From contig JAUZOM010000020.1 of assembly GCA_030706465.1 (NCBI GenBank), positions 1 through 35,957 of the forward strand: DNA of 35,957 nucleotides, read 5' to 3'. The position numbers were made by a program, and so were the translations under genes. Positions within the stretch are counted from its first letter, which is position 1. Each line of letters opens with the position of its first letter. This DNA is from Bacteroidota bacterium. GTDB lineage: Bacteria > Bacteroidota > Bacteroidia > Bacteroidales > Paludibacteraceae. Below, piece by piece: positions 16,797-27,765 of the stretch. The notes beneath the pieces were generated by a model. It was not told the DNA's origin. It saw only the letters and a program-made list of their open reading frames with translations, and did not search any database.

Positions 16797-18809
16797 TTAT
16801 TTCTTCTGAAACGTCATTCCCGGCCAGTCATCCGTTCTAAAAGGAGAAGCCGGCAGGTTGGCTTTATTAATAAGATTACATTCAGGATTATCGGCCCAGG
16901 CATAACGTACGGCTACCGGGAACTCAACCTTCGGACTGCTGACAATTATTTCATTTCCATCGATCATGGCGTCAGCCCAATAAAAAGTATGATCGGGACC
17001 TGCAATGGCAAATCCTTTTAAAGTTTCGTTGTTTTTAGCAGTCAGGCCACTTCCTGTATTTTTGAATTTAATCCTGATTTTTCCATTTTCTACGACATAC
17101 GATTCATAAACGGGCCCGGAACCAACAACATTTTGTCCGTAGGTTTTGTTTCTTGCCAGTAAAGCTAACCGCCGGCCAACTTCTTGTTTATTCTTCGGAT
17201 GAATATTACCCCCTTCGCCTAAATCAATGATTACGGCCATTCCGGTATTATCAAGGTGCATGGCATTGGCCTGTGCTTCTCTTAATTCCGCCCAGGCCGA
17301 TGGTTCGGGATTGGTTTTTTGAGGCAGGAAGTTAGCTAATTGAACAAAATAAAAAGGAAAAGCGGAATTCCACTGTTTACGCCAGTCGTGAATAAGCAAC
17401 GGGAATAATTCACGGTACTGATAGGCACGATCGACATTGGCTTCACCCTGATACCAGATCACTCCCTTGAATGCAAAAGGAATCAGGGGATGAATCATGG
17501 CATTATACAGACTGGCAGGATTATTCTGCGTATTTTGGGTTAAAATTGGTTGGGGAATATCCTTTAAATTGAAACCAATGGCATATTGCCAATTACCGGA
17601 TAAATTGATCTTTTTATCTGCCGACAAATAGATGTTTACAGCGTCTTTGTCTCCATGAAATCCTCCACCACCTCCGGAATCGAATACCCGTACAGTTATC
17701 ACCGCTTTGCCCTGTTTAACAAACTTTCCGGGGATGATGTAGGTGCGGCTTCTATCCCACCCTTCCGTACTGCCAATTTGCTGTCCGTTAAAGAAAGTCA
17801 AGTCATTGTCATCAACCATTCCCAGATTCAGCGTTATGTCGTGTCCTTGCCATTCGGCAGGGATATTTAGGGTTTTACGGAACCAAATTACCCCATCAAA
17901 ATCGGAGAAACCTTGTTCGTCCCAGAATTGTGGTACCAGCATGCTTTTCCACTCAGCATCATTCACATCCATCTTAGCCCAAATTGCTTCATTTCCTTTA
18001 AATCCACGATCCTTTGCAATCAGTTCATTTTTCCAGTCAACCAGTTTCTGGTTCATGAAATTGGTTCTTTGAGTATCCTCTGCCGGCATTTTTTTTAATT
18101 CCCTGATATAATCGGCAAAATCCGGCATCACTTCGAGGGATTGTTCACTGGTCCAGGCTTCAACAAGCGTTCCGCCCCAGGATGTATGAATCAATCCGAT
18201 AGGTATATTCAGATTTTGATACAAATTCCGCCCAAAGAAGTAAGCTGTCGCTGAAAACAAAGGAATGGCAGCAGGCGAACAAACTTTCCAGCTACCTCCA
18301 CTGACTTTTAAATCCGATTGTGGAGATAAACTGGTTGACTTCTCCACTTGCAATAAACGAATGTTCGGGAAATCGGCTGCTGCTATTTCTTTTTCATAAT
18401 CGGCAATTTTCCCCCAATCAGCTAAGGGCATTTCCATATTGGATTGACCGGAACATATCCAGACTTCGCCAATCAATACATTGTGGAGTGTAATGGATTT
18501 GCCATCAGAAATAGTCAAATCATAAGGGTTAAGACTTGCCGGAGGAGTATTTACCTTTAATTTCCAGGTCCCGTCGGCAGCAGCCCGGGTAAGGTAGGTT
18601 TTGTGATCCCACGACGTAACTACGCTGACATTCTTTCCGGGAGCAGCTTTGCCCCAGATAGGAGCATCCGATTGTTGCTGCAACACCATATTATCGGTGA
18701 ACAAAGCAGGGAGGGTTACCCTGGCAAATAAAGAAGAGGAAGCTAAAAATAATGCTAAAACAGGGAGAACTTTGCAAAGAGTACTCCTGTTGAATCCGTG
18801 TAATTTCAT
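16797..18809 (-). CDS. Sialate O-acetylesterase-type (SASA) SGNH esterase
   Basis: LPALFTDNMVLQQQSDAPIWGKAAPG; GEVWICSGQSNMEMPL; GLIHTSWGGTLVEAWTS; GVIWYQGEANVDRAYQY. Confidence 0.92.
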   Translation of the reverse strand: MKLHGFNRSTLCKVLPVLALFLASSSLFARVTLPALFTDNMVLQQQSDAPIWGKAAPGKNVSVVTSWDHKTYLTRAAADGTWKLKVNTPPASLNPYDLTISDGKSITLHNVLIGEVWICSGQSNMEMPLADWGKIADYEKEIAAADFPNIRLLQVEKSTSLSPQSDLKVSGGSWKVCSPAAIPLFSATAYFFGRNLYQNLNIPIGLIHTSWGGTLVEAWTSEQSLEVMPDFADYIRELKKMPAEDTQRTNFMNQKLVDWKNELIAKDRGFKGNEAIWAKMDVNDAEWKSMLVPQFWDEQGFSDFDGVIWFRKTLNIPAEWQGHDITLNLGMVDDNDLTFFNGQQIGSTEGWDRSRTYIIPGKFVKQGKAVITVRVFDSGGGGGFHGDKDAVNIYLSADKKINLSGNWQYAIGFNLKDIPQPILTQNTQNNPASLYNAMIHPLIPFAFKGVIWYQGEANVDRAYQYRELFPLLIHDWRKQWNSAFPFYFVQLANFLPQKTNPEPSAWAELREAQANAMHLDNTGMAVIIDLGEGGNIHPKNKQEVGRRLALLARNKTYGQNVVGSGPVYESYVVENGKIRIKFKNTGSGLTAKNNETLKGFAIAGPDHTFYWADAMIDGNEIIVSSPKVEFPVAVRYAWADNPECNLINKANLPASPFRTDDWPGMTFQKK

Positions 18810-18901
18810 AAATCTTTTTTCTGTAAATATTTTGTATTAAATCAATTCGTTTCAAAATCCGGGGATCATAAAATCTAGCTTTTACCTATTGGAGGATCGG
18901 A

Positions 18902-21172
18902 TTACTTCACCCCCCATTTCTTATTTGGTTTGTCACCCATAACAAACTCAAGTGTACCGCCTTCGGTGATCTCGTTATGAGTGAGTATTGTCCGGTTAAA
19001 TATTTTGCCGTTAAGCTTTGCCGATTGAATATATATGTTTTTTCTGGACACATTCCTGGCAATGACCATAAACGTTTTACCATCCTGCAACTTTATTTCC
19101 GCTTTTTCTAAAACAGGTGACCCAATGGCATAATTCCCCGAAACCGGATTGACCGGATAAAATCCCATCGCACTTAGCACATACCAGGCCGACATCTGCC
19201 CGCAATCTTCGTTACCTGAATATCCGGCTGAAGAGGTGGAGTAAAGTTCCTGCATGATTTTGGCAGTATAGAACTGTGTTTTCCAGGGTTGGTCTGCATA
19301 ATCATAGAGATAAGCGACATGATGGCTCGGCTCATTACCATGCGCATACTGGCCAATAAAACCGGATGCATTACCATTCGCTTCCTGATGATGATTATTA
19401 AGGGTAAAAAAATCATCTATTTTTCTAGTAAATTTAATTTTCCCTCCTGTCAAACCAATCAAGCCTTCAACATCATGCGGAACAAACCAAAAATACTGCC
19501 AGGCATTGCCTTCGGTGAAAGGATTTCCTCCATTGGCACCATATTGGAACGGGTCAAAAGGCTCCAACCAATGCCCCTTATCATCTTTTGCCCTGAAAAA
19601 TGAGGTACCCGGATCGAACAGATTCCGGTAATACTGCGATCGTTTCATAAAATACTCATAATCGTCAGTCTCTCCCAGCTTTTGAGCTAACCGGGCCACA
19701 CACCAATCATCATAAGCCATTTCAAGGGTAATCGAGACCGACTGCGATTGTAAGTTTTCAGGCATATAATGGTATTTATCCCAGATAGTAAACGGGGAAT
19801 TCAGATGCGAAGTAATGGACGAGTTTTTAACCGCTTCATACGCCTTGCGGGCATCGATACCGGCTGTGCCTTTCAACACGGCATCCACAATGACCGGAAT
19901 GGAGTGATTGCCAATCATACAGTAATTCTCTTCTCCCCACAATTGCCAAATGGGCAAATAGCCATAGGTATCGTATTGCCTCATTAAACTAAGCACAAAG
20001 TCACGGTTACGATCGGATTGTATCAAGGTATACAAAGGATGTGCCCCCCGAAAAGTATCCCAGAGTGAAAAAGTTGAATAGTGTGTCTTATTTTCTGCCC
20101 GCCGGATACTGTAATCGGATGCCTGGTAATCGCCATTTATATCGGCTATGTTATTGGGTTGTATAAACGTGTGATAAAGGGAAGTATAAAAAATCCTTTT
20201 CTGCTCTTCCGTTCCGGAGACTTTGATTTTCCCGAGTTCTTTCTCCCAAATCTCGTCGGCCAATGCTACCATCTCATCAAAGTTCCAACCGGGGATTTCA
20301 GTTTTCAGATTAGACTCAGCATTTTCAACTGAAACGGACGACAGGCCGATTTTCATTAATAAGGGGAATTTATCCTCTGTGTCAAAATCGAGTGCAGCCC
20401 GTAGATTTGTTCCATTCAAAACTTTCTGACCCTCGCTGACAGCATTTCCATCAACCAGACTGCTTTTTAGAATTTGTTTAGAGAACTCTGCGTGAAAATA
20501 GACCTTTCTTAATTTGGCCCATCCGGTAATAATGCGGAAGCCTTCCAACGTATGGTTATTCACAATTTTGAGTTGGGCATCGATGACGTGGCAACCCCAA
20601 TCCGGTTTCTTTAAAGAATGGTTCAAATCGAAGATCAGGTGTCCGGTACTGTTATGGGGATAAGTATATCGGTGAAATCCACTATGAGCAGTGGCAGTAA
20701 GCTCCGCCAGAATATTGAAATCAGACAGGAGAACTTTATAATACCCTGGTTTTGCCTCTTCATTTTCATGTGAAAAACGGGACATATAACCACTTCCAGA
20801 TTTTGTAACATCACCGGCAATTGTTTTAGCCTCACCCGTCATAGGCATTACCAAAATATCAAATAACTCGGGAACCCCTGTCCCGCTTAAATGTGTATGA
20901 CTGAATCCGGCAATGGTATTGTCATTGTGATCATACCCGCACGCAGAACTCCAATCTGGTTCATTCCGGGTATCGGGACTCAATTGTACCATTCCAAAAG
21001 GAACTGTAGCTCCCGGAAAATTATTTCCGGAAAGACTGGAACCATTCACTGCCCCCCCCGTTCCAATAAAAGGATCGACATAAGATGTCATTTTTCTTTC
21101 TGCTTTTGTCTGTTGGGTAAAACTGCAAAGTCCACCTATAGCAATTAGAAAAGCAGTTTCTATTATTTTCAT
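18902..21172 (-). CDS. GH92 alpha-mannosidase
   Basis: YVDPFIGTGG; GFSHTHLSGTGVPELFDILVMP; SLWDTFRGAHPLYTLIQ; GNEPSHHVAYLYDYADQPWKTQ; NEDCGQMSAWYVLSAMGFYPVNP. Confidence 0.94.
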   Translation of the reverse strand: MKIIETAFLIAIGGLCSFTQQTKAERKMTSYVDPFIGTGGAVNGSSLSGNNFPGATVPFGMVQLSPDTRNEPDWSSACGYDHNDNTIAGFSHTHLSGTGVPELFDILVMPMTGEAKTIAGDVTKSGSGYMSRFSHENEEAKPGYYKVLLSDFNILAELTATAHSGFHRYTYPHNSTGHLIFDLNHSLKKPDWGCHVIDAQLKIVNNHTLEGFRIITGWAKLRKVYFHAEFSKQILKSSLVDGNAVSEGQKVLNGTNLRAALDFDTEDKFPLLMKIGLSSVSVENAESNLKTEIPGWNFDEMVALADEIWEKELGKIKVSGTEEQKRIFYTSLYHTFIQPNNIADINGDYQASDYSIRRAENKTHYSTFSLWDTFRGAHPLYTLIQSDRNRDFVLSLMRQYDTYGYLPIWQLWGEENYCMIGNHSIPVIVDAVLKGTAGIDARKAYEAVKNSSITSHLNSPFTIWDKYHYMPENLQSQSVSITLEMAYDDWCVARLAQKLGETDDYEYFMKRSQYYRNLFDPGTSFFRAKDDKGHWLEPFDPFQYGANGGNPFTEGNAWQYFWFVPHDVEGLIGLTGGKIKFTRKIDDFFTLNNHHQEANGNASGFIGQYAHGNEPSHHVAYLYDYADQPWKTQFYTAKIMQELYSTSSAGYSGNEDCGQMSAWYVLSAMGFYPVNPVSGNYAIGSPVLEKAEIKLQDGKTFMVIARNVSRKNIYIQSAKLNGKIFNRTILTHNEITEGGTLEFVMGDKPNKKWGVK

Positions 21173-21296
21173 GACAAACAGTTTTGTTGAGTAGTATTTA
21201 TAGCTAATATAACTAATTGCGTTTGCAGAACAACTTCATATAATTCGGATATTTATTTTTATATCAGAGATATTAACCACTGTCCAATTATGTAAT

Positions 21297-23774
21297 TTAC
21301 AATTTTCGCAGTTCAATTTTTTCGTTCGGAACAGTCTTAAACACCAACATTCCCTGATTCAGCACCTCTGCAGTCTTTCCGTTTCTGATAACCTGTACTC
21401 TGGAAGCATTCCATGGATTCTTCATCTTACAAACCGAACCTCTTTCACTCAGAATCTCCACATATATCACTTCCCCCTTTGAGCACCGGCTACTTACCAG
21501 GAACGCACCGACTGCACGTAATGTGGAGAAAGTGGCATCGTTTTGCTTATTCCAGTTTGGAAACAAATGAATGATTCCACTATAACTTTGTATCAAACAT
21601 TCGTTAATGACAACGGGTAGTGCAAAGTTTTCAAACCAAATACCCATGGTACCCATGTATCCGAAGTCGGAATGATCATCGTACCGTCCTCCCGTTTGCA
21701 ACTCCTTATCAGTCACAGTTCCGTTTGGAAGCATTGCATAATTAACCTGCCTTTTAAACTTATCAAGATCAAGGACTCCCAAGCGGGCAGCCTGCAAATT
21801 CAGAAAAACAATATCATTACCACCTTCATTTTGATGCGCCTTATAGGTATTGACCAACCTGTTGTAAATAACAGGGGATGAATCCATCCCGAATTCTTCA
21901 CCGGGAAACACATGAGTCAGGCTGGCCGGGACATTGTAAACAATTTTATCGCCTTCGCCCGGAACAGCTGTATAGATATCCCCCAAAGTAGTTGTTGGCG
22001 TTGTGGAGTAATCCGGCATATTTTCCAAAATAGTTTTGACGTCTTTTATATTCCCGGCTTCTATTTTTTCATACCCGAGTACTTTTATCGATTCGAGAAA
22101 AGCATTAAATGCAAATTTCACTAGGGTAATATCCAATTGGGTATCGTGATTGTATTTAAAGCCGGGCTGTAATCCATAAAGTTCAGGAGGAACTGTGGGG
22201 AAAATATGATACTTTTTATCATTCCACTGTTGCCCATGAGCATCCGGACGTTTCATATAATCTACCAAAAACAAAACAGCCTCTTTAATCGGAGCAAAAG
22301 CACTCTCTTTAAGGAATTTATCATCCTTTGAATAGAGATAATGCCACCAAAGTCCCTGAACCATCCAGGGCGTTTCGAAAATCTCCCAACCCCAATCCGG
22401 AACCGGATAAGGATGCATTGTCATATCGACCGGATAAGCAGAATGCGGAAAAAAAGCACCACGCATTCCATAATACTCTTTTGCCCATTTTTGGCTGACA
22501 GGCATCAGATGGTGAACTAAATCGACATATGGAAGGTTTTTATCCAGATGGTTACTTGAAAAAGTCAACCAAAATGGTTGCTGCGTATTGTAGTTCAAAT
22601 GGTAATCGCCGTGCCAGGCCGTACCGATATTACCCAAACTCCAATTGGCAAACAAACCCGGGCAAGTAACACCTTCACGAATTGCACAATTGAAAAAATA
22701 GAGATTCCAATACCATATTTTTTCGAGAAACTTATCCTTCAAGTCTACACCCGATTTACTCCAGAACATTTCCCACGATTTCTCGGTTTGAGTCAATGCC
22801 AAACTATACGATTCCGAAGTTGGTATTATCGTTTTTTCGTTGAAATCAATCTCCTTTGCCAAGCCTTCGGTCAAAGACACAACTCCGAAAAATGGAGTAT
22901 TACTTTTGGTAATATTCTTTTCGAGCGGATGCATCTTTTCTTCCAGACCCTGGTTGGTATATCGAACCCCATCCTCCAACTCCGGGCTGATCTGAGCTTC
23001 AAGCCGGAAAGCCTTGTCTTTCGGATGACCTGTTTTCTGATCTTGTTTTCGGGGTCCGGAATACGGCAAAACCTGAGAAAAGCCAAGTATTCCATCCTTA
23101 ATCTTTTCGATCGAAGAATAGGGCGGAATATCTGCAGGAGTTTGTATGTCCGGCAAAATATGTAAACGATTGAAACAAGAAGGTTGAACAACACTATTTT
23201 CATCCACCAGACGAAACCAAAGCCGGTCATTCTCTGATTCGACAAAGAGCTGCAGGGTATTCTTTTTGCCATTATTTAGCAGATACACCTCACAAAGCCC
23301 CTTATCAATATAGATTTTATGTCCCAAGACTTCAACATTTCTTCTGTCTAAACCGAGGACAACTGTTCCGCAAGGAAATGGCCTTGGATAAGGTTTACGG
23401 TAGTTATCGGCCGTCATATTCAGGTAGTCGCTGAACATTTTATCGTCCCAGATAGATTTTAAATCGGGAGATAAGGCCCTGGCTTTCTTGAATACATCGG
23501 CAAATGTTCCTATTTTCTCCCGGTTATCTTCAGCAAGACGAATATCCCATACATTATTATGACCAAAATGTAAGCAAACAGCATCGGGACGAGTGGTAAC
23601 AATAACTCCCAAGCCTCCGTTCCCCAATACAGCTCCTTCAAAAAAGCCAGGAGAAGGTTTATTAGATTCGATCGGGTAGAACGCAGATCTATTGATGGTA
23701 TTTACTCCCGAATTAGCATACATCATCATGCAATTCAGGAATAAAGCCAGCAAAAGGGTTTTAGTATTATTCAT
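21297..23774 (-). CDS. GH95-like (alpha/alpha)6-barrel glycoside hydrolase, divergent
   Basis: AVLGNGGLGVIVTTRPDAVCLHFGHNNVWD; GDYHLNYNTQQPFWLTFSSNH; overlaps the upstream GH95 gene by 8 bp. Confidence 0.72.
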   Translation of the reverse strand: MNNTKTLLLALFLNCMMMYANSGVNTINRSAFYPIESNKPSPGFFEGAVLGNGGLGVIVTTRPDAVCLHFGHNNVWDIRLAEDNREKIGTFADVFKKARALSPDLKSIWDDKMFSDYLNMTADNYRKPYPRPFPCGTVVLGLDRRNVEVLGHKIYIDKGLCEVYLLNNGKKNTLQLFVESENDRLWFRLVDENSVVQPSCFNRLHILPDIQTPADIPPYSSIEKIKDGILGFSQVLPYSGPRKQDQKTGHPKDKAFRLEAQISPELEDGVRYTNQGLEEKMHPLEKNITKSNTPFFGVVSLTEGLAKEIDFNEKTIIPTSESYSLALTQTEKSWEMFWSKSGVDLKDKFLEKIWYWNLYFFNCAIREGVTCPGLFANWSLGNIGTAWHGDYHLNYNTQQPFWLTFSSNHLDKNLPYVDLVHHLMPVSQKWAKEYYGMRGAFFPHSAYPVDMTMHPYPVPDWGWEIFETPWMVQGLWWHYLYSKDDKFLKESAFAPIKEAVLFLVDYMKRPDAHGQQWNDKKYHIFPTVPPELYGLQPGFKYNHDTQLDITLVKFAFNAFLESIKVLGYEKIEAGNIKDVKTILENMPDYSTTPTTTLGDIYTAVPGEGDKIVYNVPASLTHVFPGEEFGMDSSPVIYNRLVNTYKAHQNEGGNDIVFLNLQAARLGVLDLDKFKRQVNYAMLPNGTVTDKELQTGGRYDDHSDFGYMGTMGIWFENFALPVVINECLIQSYSGIIHLFPNWNKQNDATFSTLRAVGAFLVSSRCSKGEVIYVEILSERGSVCKMKNPWNASRVQVIRNGKTAEVLNQGMLVFKTVPNEKIELRKL

Positions 23775-26178
23775 ACTTTAAATTTAAAGTTTCATCCTTA
23801 TGCAATGTTACCTGAATCAATCCATCCGTATCCGGGTTCACAGAGAATAAAATGCCGTTTTTATAATATTTCGGTTGTTCACCTCTGTTCGCCAATTTGA
23901 TCTTGAACGTATTGTCAGTTGTAGCTTTAACGAAAGCATTCTGGACTTTACCATCTTTCCATTTCAAATCAACCACAGCGCCACCTTGTACACATAAACC
24001 GTTGAAATATCCCGTCTTCCATTCAACAGGCAGGGCAGGTAGAAATTCAATATAACCGTTCTGACTTTGAATAAGCATTTCTGCGATTCCAGCAGCACCG
24101 GCTTCATTCCCATCGAAAATAAAAATGTCATAGGGAGCACCGGCAATTCCTTTCGGCGAAATGGTCAGTAAATTTTCACGGGTAAAATTCCGTTGCAGGT
24201 TTACTACACTCTGATACGCAGTTACAGGATCTTTCAGACGCGCATAATTACAAATGATATTAGCCCGGCTCCATTCAACATCTTCCCAACCCTGAGCTGC
24301 TACCCGATATTTTATTGTATTTGAAGCAGCCTTAGCTAAATCGGGAGTTTTATCGACACTGATTTGATTAAACGGATACAAAGCCAACAAATGACTGGTA
24401 TGCCTGTGGTTCGGATTAGCCTCCTGATAATCATCAAGCCATTCCTGAACGGCACCGTTCTTACCAATCTTCAAGGGAGGAAGTTTTGCCAATGCAATTT
24501 TCAATGAATCCCGAAAATAATCGTCGACATTCAGAATCTCGGAAGCCTGAATTACCGAGCTAAAAATTTCTTTTGCCAGAACAAGTTCAACAGTAGGCAT
24601 CATCGATAAAGATAATTCATCTCCTTTATATCTGAATGAATTTTCGGGAGAAGTGGAAGGCCCTGCAACCAAATAATCTGTTCCGGGTAGTTGTTTCAAT
24701 AAATCCAGTACAAAATAAGCATTACTTTTCAGTATGGGGTATGCCTCATTCTTCAAAAACATTTTGTCTTGGGTATAACAATAGTCTTTCCACAAATGAG
24801 ATGCTATCCAGGTAGATGCAAGTGGAAAAAGTCCCCAGTTAACACCGGATCCGGGAGATGTATACCCCCATATATTAGCTACCGTGTGAGCCGTCCAGCC
24901 ACGTGCACCGTAAACATTTTGAGCTGTCTTCTGGCCGTAAACCGATAGATCTTTTATATAATCGAATAACGGTTTGTTGCACTCGGACAAATTCCCGACG
25001 TTTGACAACCAGTAATTTTGTTCGGTATTAATGTCCAGATGATAATCACAGGTCCAACCCATATTGTTAGCCAGATTATCATTCCAGATTCCCTGAAGGT
25101 TGGCCGGAAGTGGTGAATCTTCACGCGAAGCGGCAATTAATAAGTAGCGGGCATATTGAAAAAACAAGGCATCCAGTCCCACATCATTCTTCCCTTCTTT
25201 AACCAAAACCCAACGTAAATCGGTTGGTAAATCTTCCATATCACTTTTGCCAAACGATAAAGAGACACGGTTAAATAATCTTTGATAATCAAGAATATGT
25301 TTTTGTTTCAAAACCTGGAAATCTGTTTTGAGCGATTTGTCGACAGTTTTTCTACATAAAGCTTCATAACCTGCACTCTTGTAATTAGTCCGTACATCAA
25401 CAAATAAATAAACTGTCGTGGCATTTTTAATAACCAATTTGTTGCCTTCAACAGTTATTGCTCCATCTGTCGACTTAGCGGCTATTTTACCTAAGAATGC
25501 CACACCACCAGGTCCCTGACGTGGAAATGAGGCCTGACCTGAGAACTCAATGCTGTTATTGGCGATCTGCAATTTCGATTGGCGTAATAAATCAAGCGAA
25601 ACAGAACAGTTTAATGCTGCTTTTTTGTTTACCGACAGTTTCACTACCATTATTCCGGCTGGATTACTGCAAAAATACTCCCTAGAAAAACGAAGATTTC
25701 CCTTTTCGAACGATACGGAAGCCACTGCATTCTCAAGATTCAGATCCCGTTTATAGTTTCTTATTTTACCTTCCGGATAGTTGAATTCAAGACACAAGTC
25801 CCCGATAGGTAAATGCGAACCGAATGAGTGAGGTGTACCGGACATATATTTTGTAGCCAAACGATTTCCTTCCGCCAGATTACCATTAAAGAATTGCTGC
25901 CTTATCTCATCCAGTTTCTCTTTTCCACAGACTTGTTCCTGTTGGTCATCAACCTGTCCCGACCACATGGTCACTTCGTTAAGTGCAATGGTTTCCTTTT
26001 GTATTCCTCCAAAAACCATGGCACCCAACCTGCCATTTCCAATAGGAAGCGATTTCATCCAATCACCGGCCGGTTGGTCATACCAAAGTGAAAGAGGACT
26101 TTTTTCTGCTTTGAGCAAAGGGGTGACTGTCACTAAGCAAATAATAAGGCTAATAAATACTTTTTTCTGTGTGTTCAT
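23767..26178 (-). CDS. GH95 alpha-L-fucosidase / alpha-L-galactosidase
   Basis: LSLWYDQPAGDWMKSLPIGNGRLGAMVFGGIQKETIALNEVTMWSG; CDYHLDINTEQNYW; GPSTSPENSF; HRHTSHLLALYPFNQI. Confidence 0.93.
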   Translation of the reverse strand: MNTQKKVFISLIICLVTVTPLLKAEKSPLSLWYDQPAGDWMKSLPIGNGRLGAMVFGGIQKETIALNEVTMWSGQVDDQQEQVCGKEKLDEIRQQFFNGNLAEGNRLATKYMSGTPHSFGSHLPIGDLCLEFNYPEGKIRNYKRDLNLENAVASVSFEKGNLRFSREYFCSNPAGIMVVKLSVNKKAALNCSVSLDLLRQSKLQIANNSIEFSGQASFPRQGPGGVAFLGKIAAKSTDGAITVEGNKLVIKNATTVYLFVDVRTNYKSAGYEALCRKTVDKSLKTDFQVLKQKHILDYQRLFNRVSLSFGKSDMEDLPTDLRWVLVKEGKNDVGLDALFFQYARYLLIAASREDSPLPANLQGIWNDNLANNMGWTCDYHLDINTEQNYWLSNVGNLSECNKPLFDYIKDLSVYGQKTAQNVYGARGWTAHTVANIWGYTSPGSGVNWGLFPLASTWIASHLWKDYCYTQDKMFLKNEAYPILKSNAYFVLDLLKQLPGTDYLVAGPSTSPENSFRYKGDELSLSMMPTVELVLAKEIFSSVIQASEILNVDDYFRDSLKIALAKLPPLKIGKNGAVQEWLDDYQEANPNHRHTSHLLALYPFNQISVDKTPDLAKAASNTIKYRVAAQGWEDVEWSRANIICNYARLKDPVTAYQSVVNLQRNFTRENLLTISPKGIAGAPYDIFIFDGNEAGAAGIAEMLIQSQNGYIEFLPALPVEWKTGYFNGLCVQGGAVVDLKWKDGKVQNAFVKATTDNTFKIKLANRGEQPKYYKNGILFSVNPDTDGLIQVTLHKDETLNLKYE

Positions 26179-26225
26179 GAAATTGTCTTATTCGTTTAAA
26201 TTAATATCGTGATTAAAGTTAATTC

Positions 26226-27731
26226 TCAATTGGTCACTTTACTATCAATGACATTGAACTCGTAAATGGAGGGCGGTGCTGTAGCTTTTAAAACTTTCAG
26301 GCGGATTTTTGATGTCCGGTAATAGACAGGGAAACGAATCACTTTACAGTCTCCCATTGGCCGGTTATCCGTAAAAATGATTCTCCAGTTATCGTCTTTC
26401 CAGATATCAATAGTATAGGACTGGATGCGATTGAACCGATAGGTTGAGAAAATATCATTCGGATCGTTGGACTTCCGTTCATCCTGGTATTCGAATATCG
26501 ATATTTTATTGAAGCAGTCCGATTCTTTTAAATTCACAATCAGTTCCGTTAATGTATCGGCAGCAGCCCATCGGGTTTGCATACCGCCATCTATGGCAAG
26601 TTGAGGTCCGTATTGAGCAATATCATTGGCATAAACCGAGCCGGCTTTTGATTTGCATCCTAACGAAATGAAACGACCGTTCTTAGGAAGCGGTTTCCCC
26701 CTTTTTATATTCAATCGTCTTCCCAATGCAATCACTGTATTTGCATCCTGTTCTGTAATCCTTCCGGTATGATCCGGCGGCACATTAATTACCAGAACAT
26801 TATCGTTCTCCGTAGTCCGGTAAAACAGTTCTTCCAGTTCATCCAAGTCTCTGGACGGCCGTGGATTCAGTTTCTGAAACCAAGTCCATTCTTTGCTCAG
26901 GCAAATGGTGTGTTCGAACGGTAGGTAATAGGATTGCCCCTGATGCAAATACTGTTTTTTATCTGTCTTGTTGGCTATTTTCGGATCCCACAGTCTGAAA
27001 TCGGATGGGAAATACTGAAAAAAATACTTGTTATCTTCTGTCATTAAATCAGGAAGAACAAAATCCCGTTCTCCTTCCTTGTGAACAATGGTGTGATTTA
27101 TACCTATTGCACAATGCGGTTGTAATTTTTTTACCAGTTGATAAACCCGCCCAATTTCCCAATCCTCAGGTTTACGATCCCAACCTCCATCAAACCAGAG
27201 TTCGCAAACAGGCCCGTAACCGGTTAGAAGCTCGGTTAATTGATTCATCATAAAATCAACATATTTCGAAGGATCCGGATCTTTATAGGAAGGCTCATGC
27301 CGATCCCACAAAGAATAATAAATAGCGAATTCAATTCCATACTTTTTACAAGCTCTCGATACAGCCGCGACGACATCGGCCTTAACCGGTGAAGAGGCTA
27401 CGTCGTAATCGGTAAATTTACTATCCCAAAGGCAAAAACCATCGTGATGCTTTACAGTCAATAATACATACCGAAACCCGGCATCACGGGCCACCCGAAC
27501 CCATTGGTCGCAATCAAGCGATGTCGGGTTATATTTCTGTGCCGGAGTCGATCCATCCGACCATTCATCGCCGGTAAACGTATTGATTCCAAAATGCATA
27601 AACATACCGTAGCCACGACTAATCTGCATTTGCTGAGTCCGGTTCGGTTTATTGCCAGGAAGCAGTACCTGACCAAAAACAGTCAGGGTAGGTAAAGTGA
27701 TCATGAATATGAATAGCCGAATGAATCTCAT
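26226..27731 (-). CDS. GH29 alpha-L-fucosidase with C-terminal F5/8-type (discoidin-like) region
   Basis: GYGMFMHFGINTFTGDEWSDG; YVLLTVKHHDGFCLWDSKFTDYDV; CELWFDGGWDRKPEDW. Confidence 0.92.
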   Translation of the reverse strand: MRFIRLFIFMITLPTLTVFGQVLLPGNKPNRTQQMQISRGYGMFMHFGINTFTGDEWSDGSTPAQKYNPTSLDCDQWVRVARDAGFRYVLLTVKHHDGFCLWDSKFTDYDVASSPVKADVVAAVSRACKKYGIEFAIYYSLWDRHEPSYKDPDPSKYVDFMMNQLTELLTGYGPVCELWFDGGWDRKPEDWEIGRVYQLVKKLQPHCAIGINHTIVHKEGERDFVLPDLMTEDNKYFFQYFPSDFRLWDPKIANKTDKKQYLHQGQSYYLPFEHTICLSKEWTWFQKLNPRPSRDLDELEELFYRTTENDNVLVINVPPDHTGRITEQDANTVIALGRRLNIKRGKPLPKNGRFISLGCKSKAGSVYANDIAQYGPQLAIDGGMQTRWAAADTLTELIVNLKESDCFNKISIFEYQDERKSNDPNDIFSTYRFNRIQSYTIDIWKDDNWRIIFTDNRPMGDCKVIRFPVYYRTSKIRLKVLKATAPPSIYEFNVIDSKVTN

Positions 27732-27765
27732 AATTATTCTCTATTGGACTTAGAGGTGAACCTGT

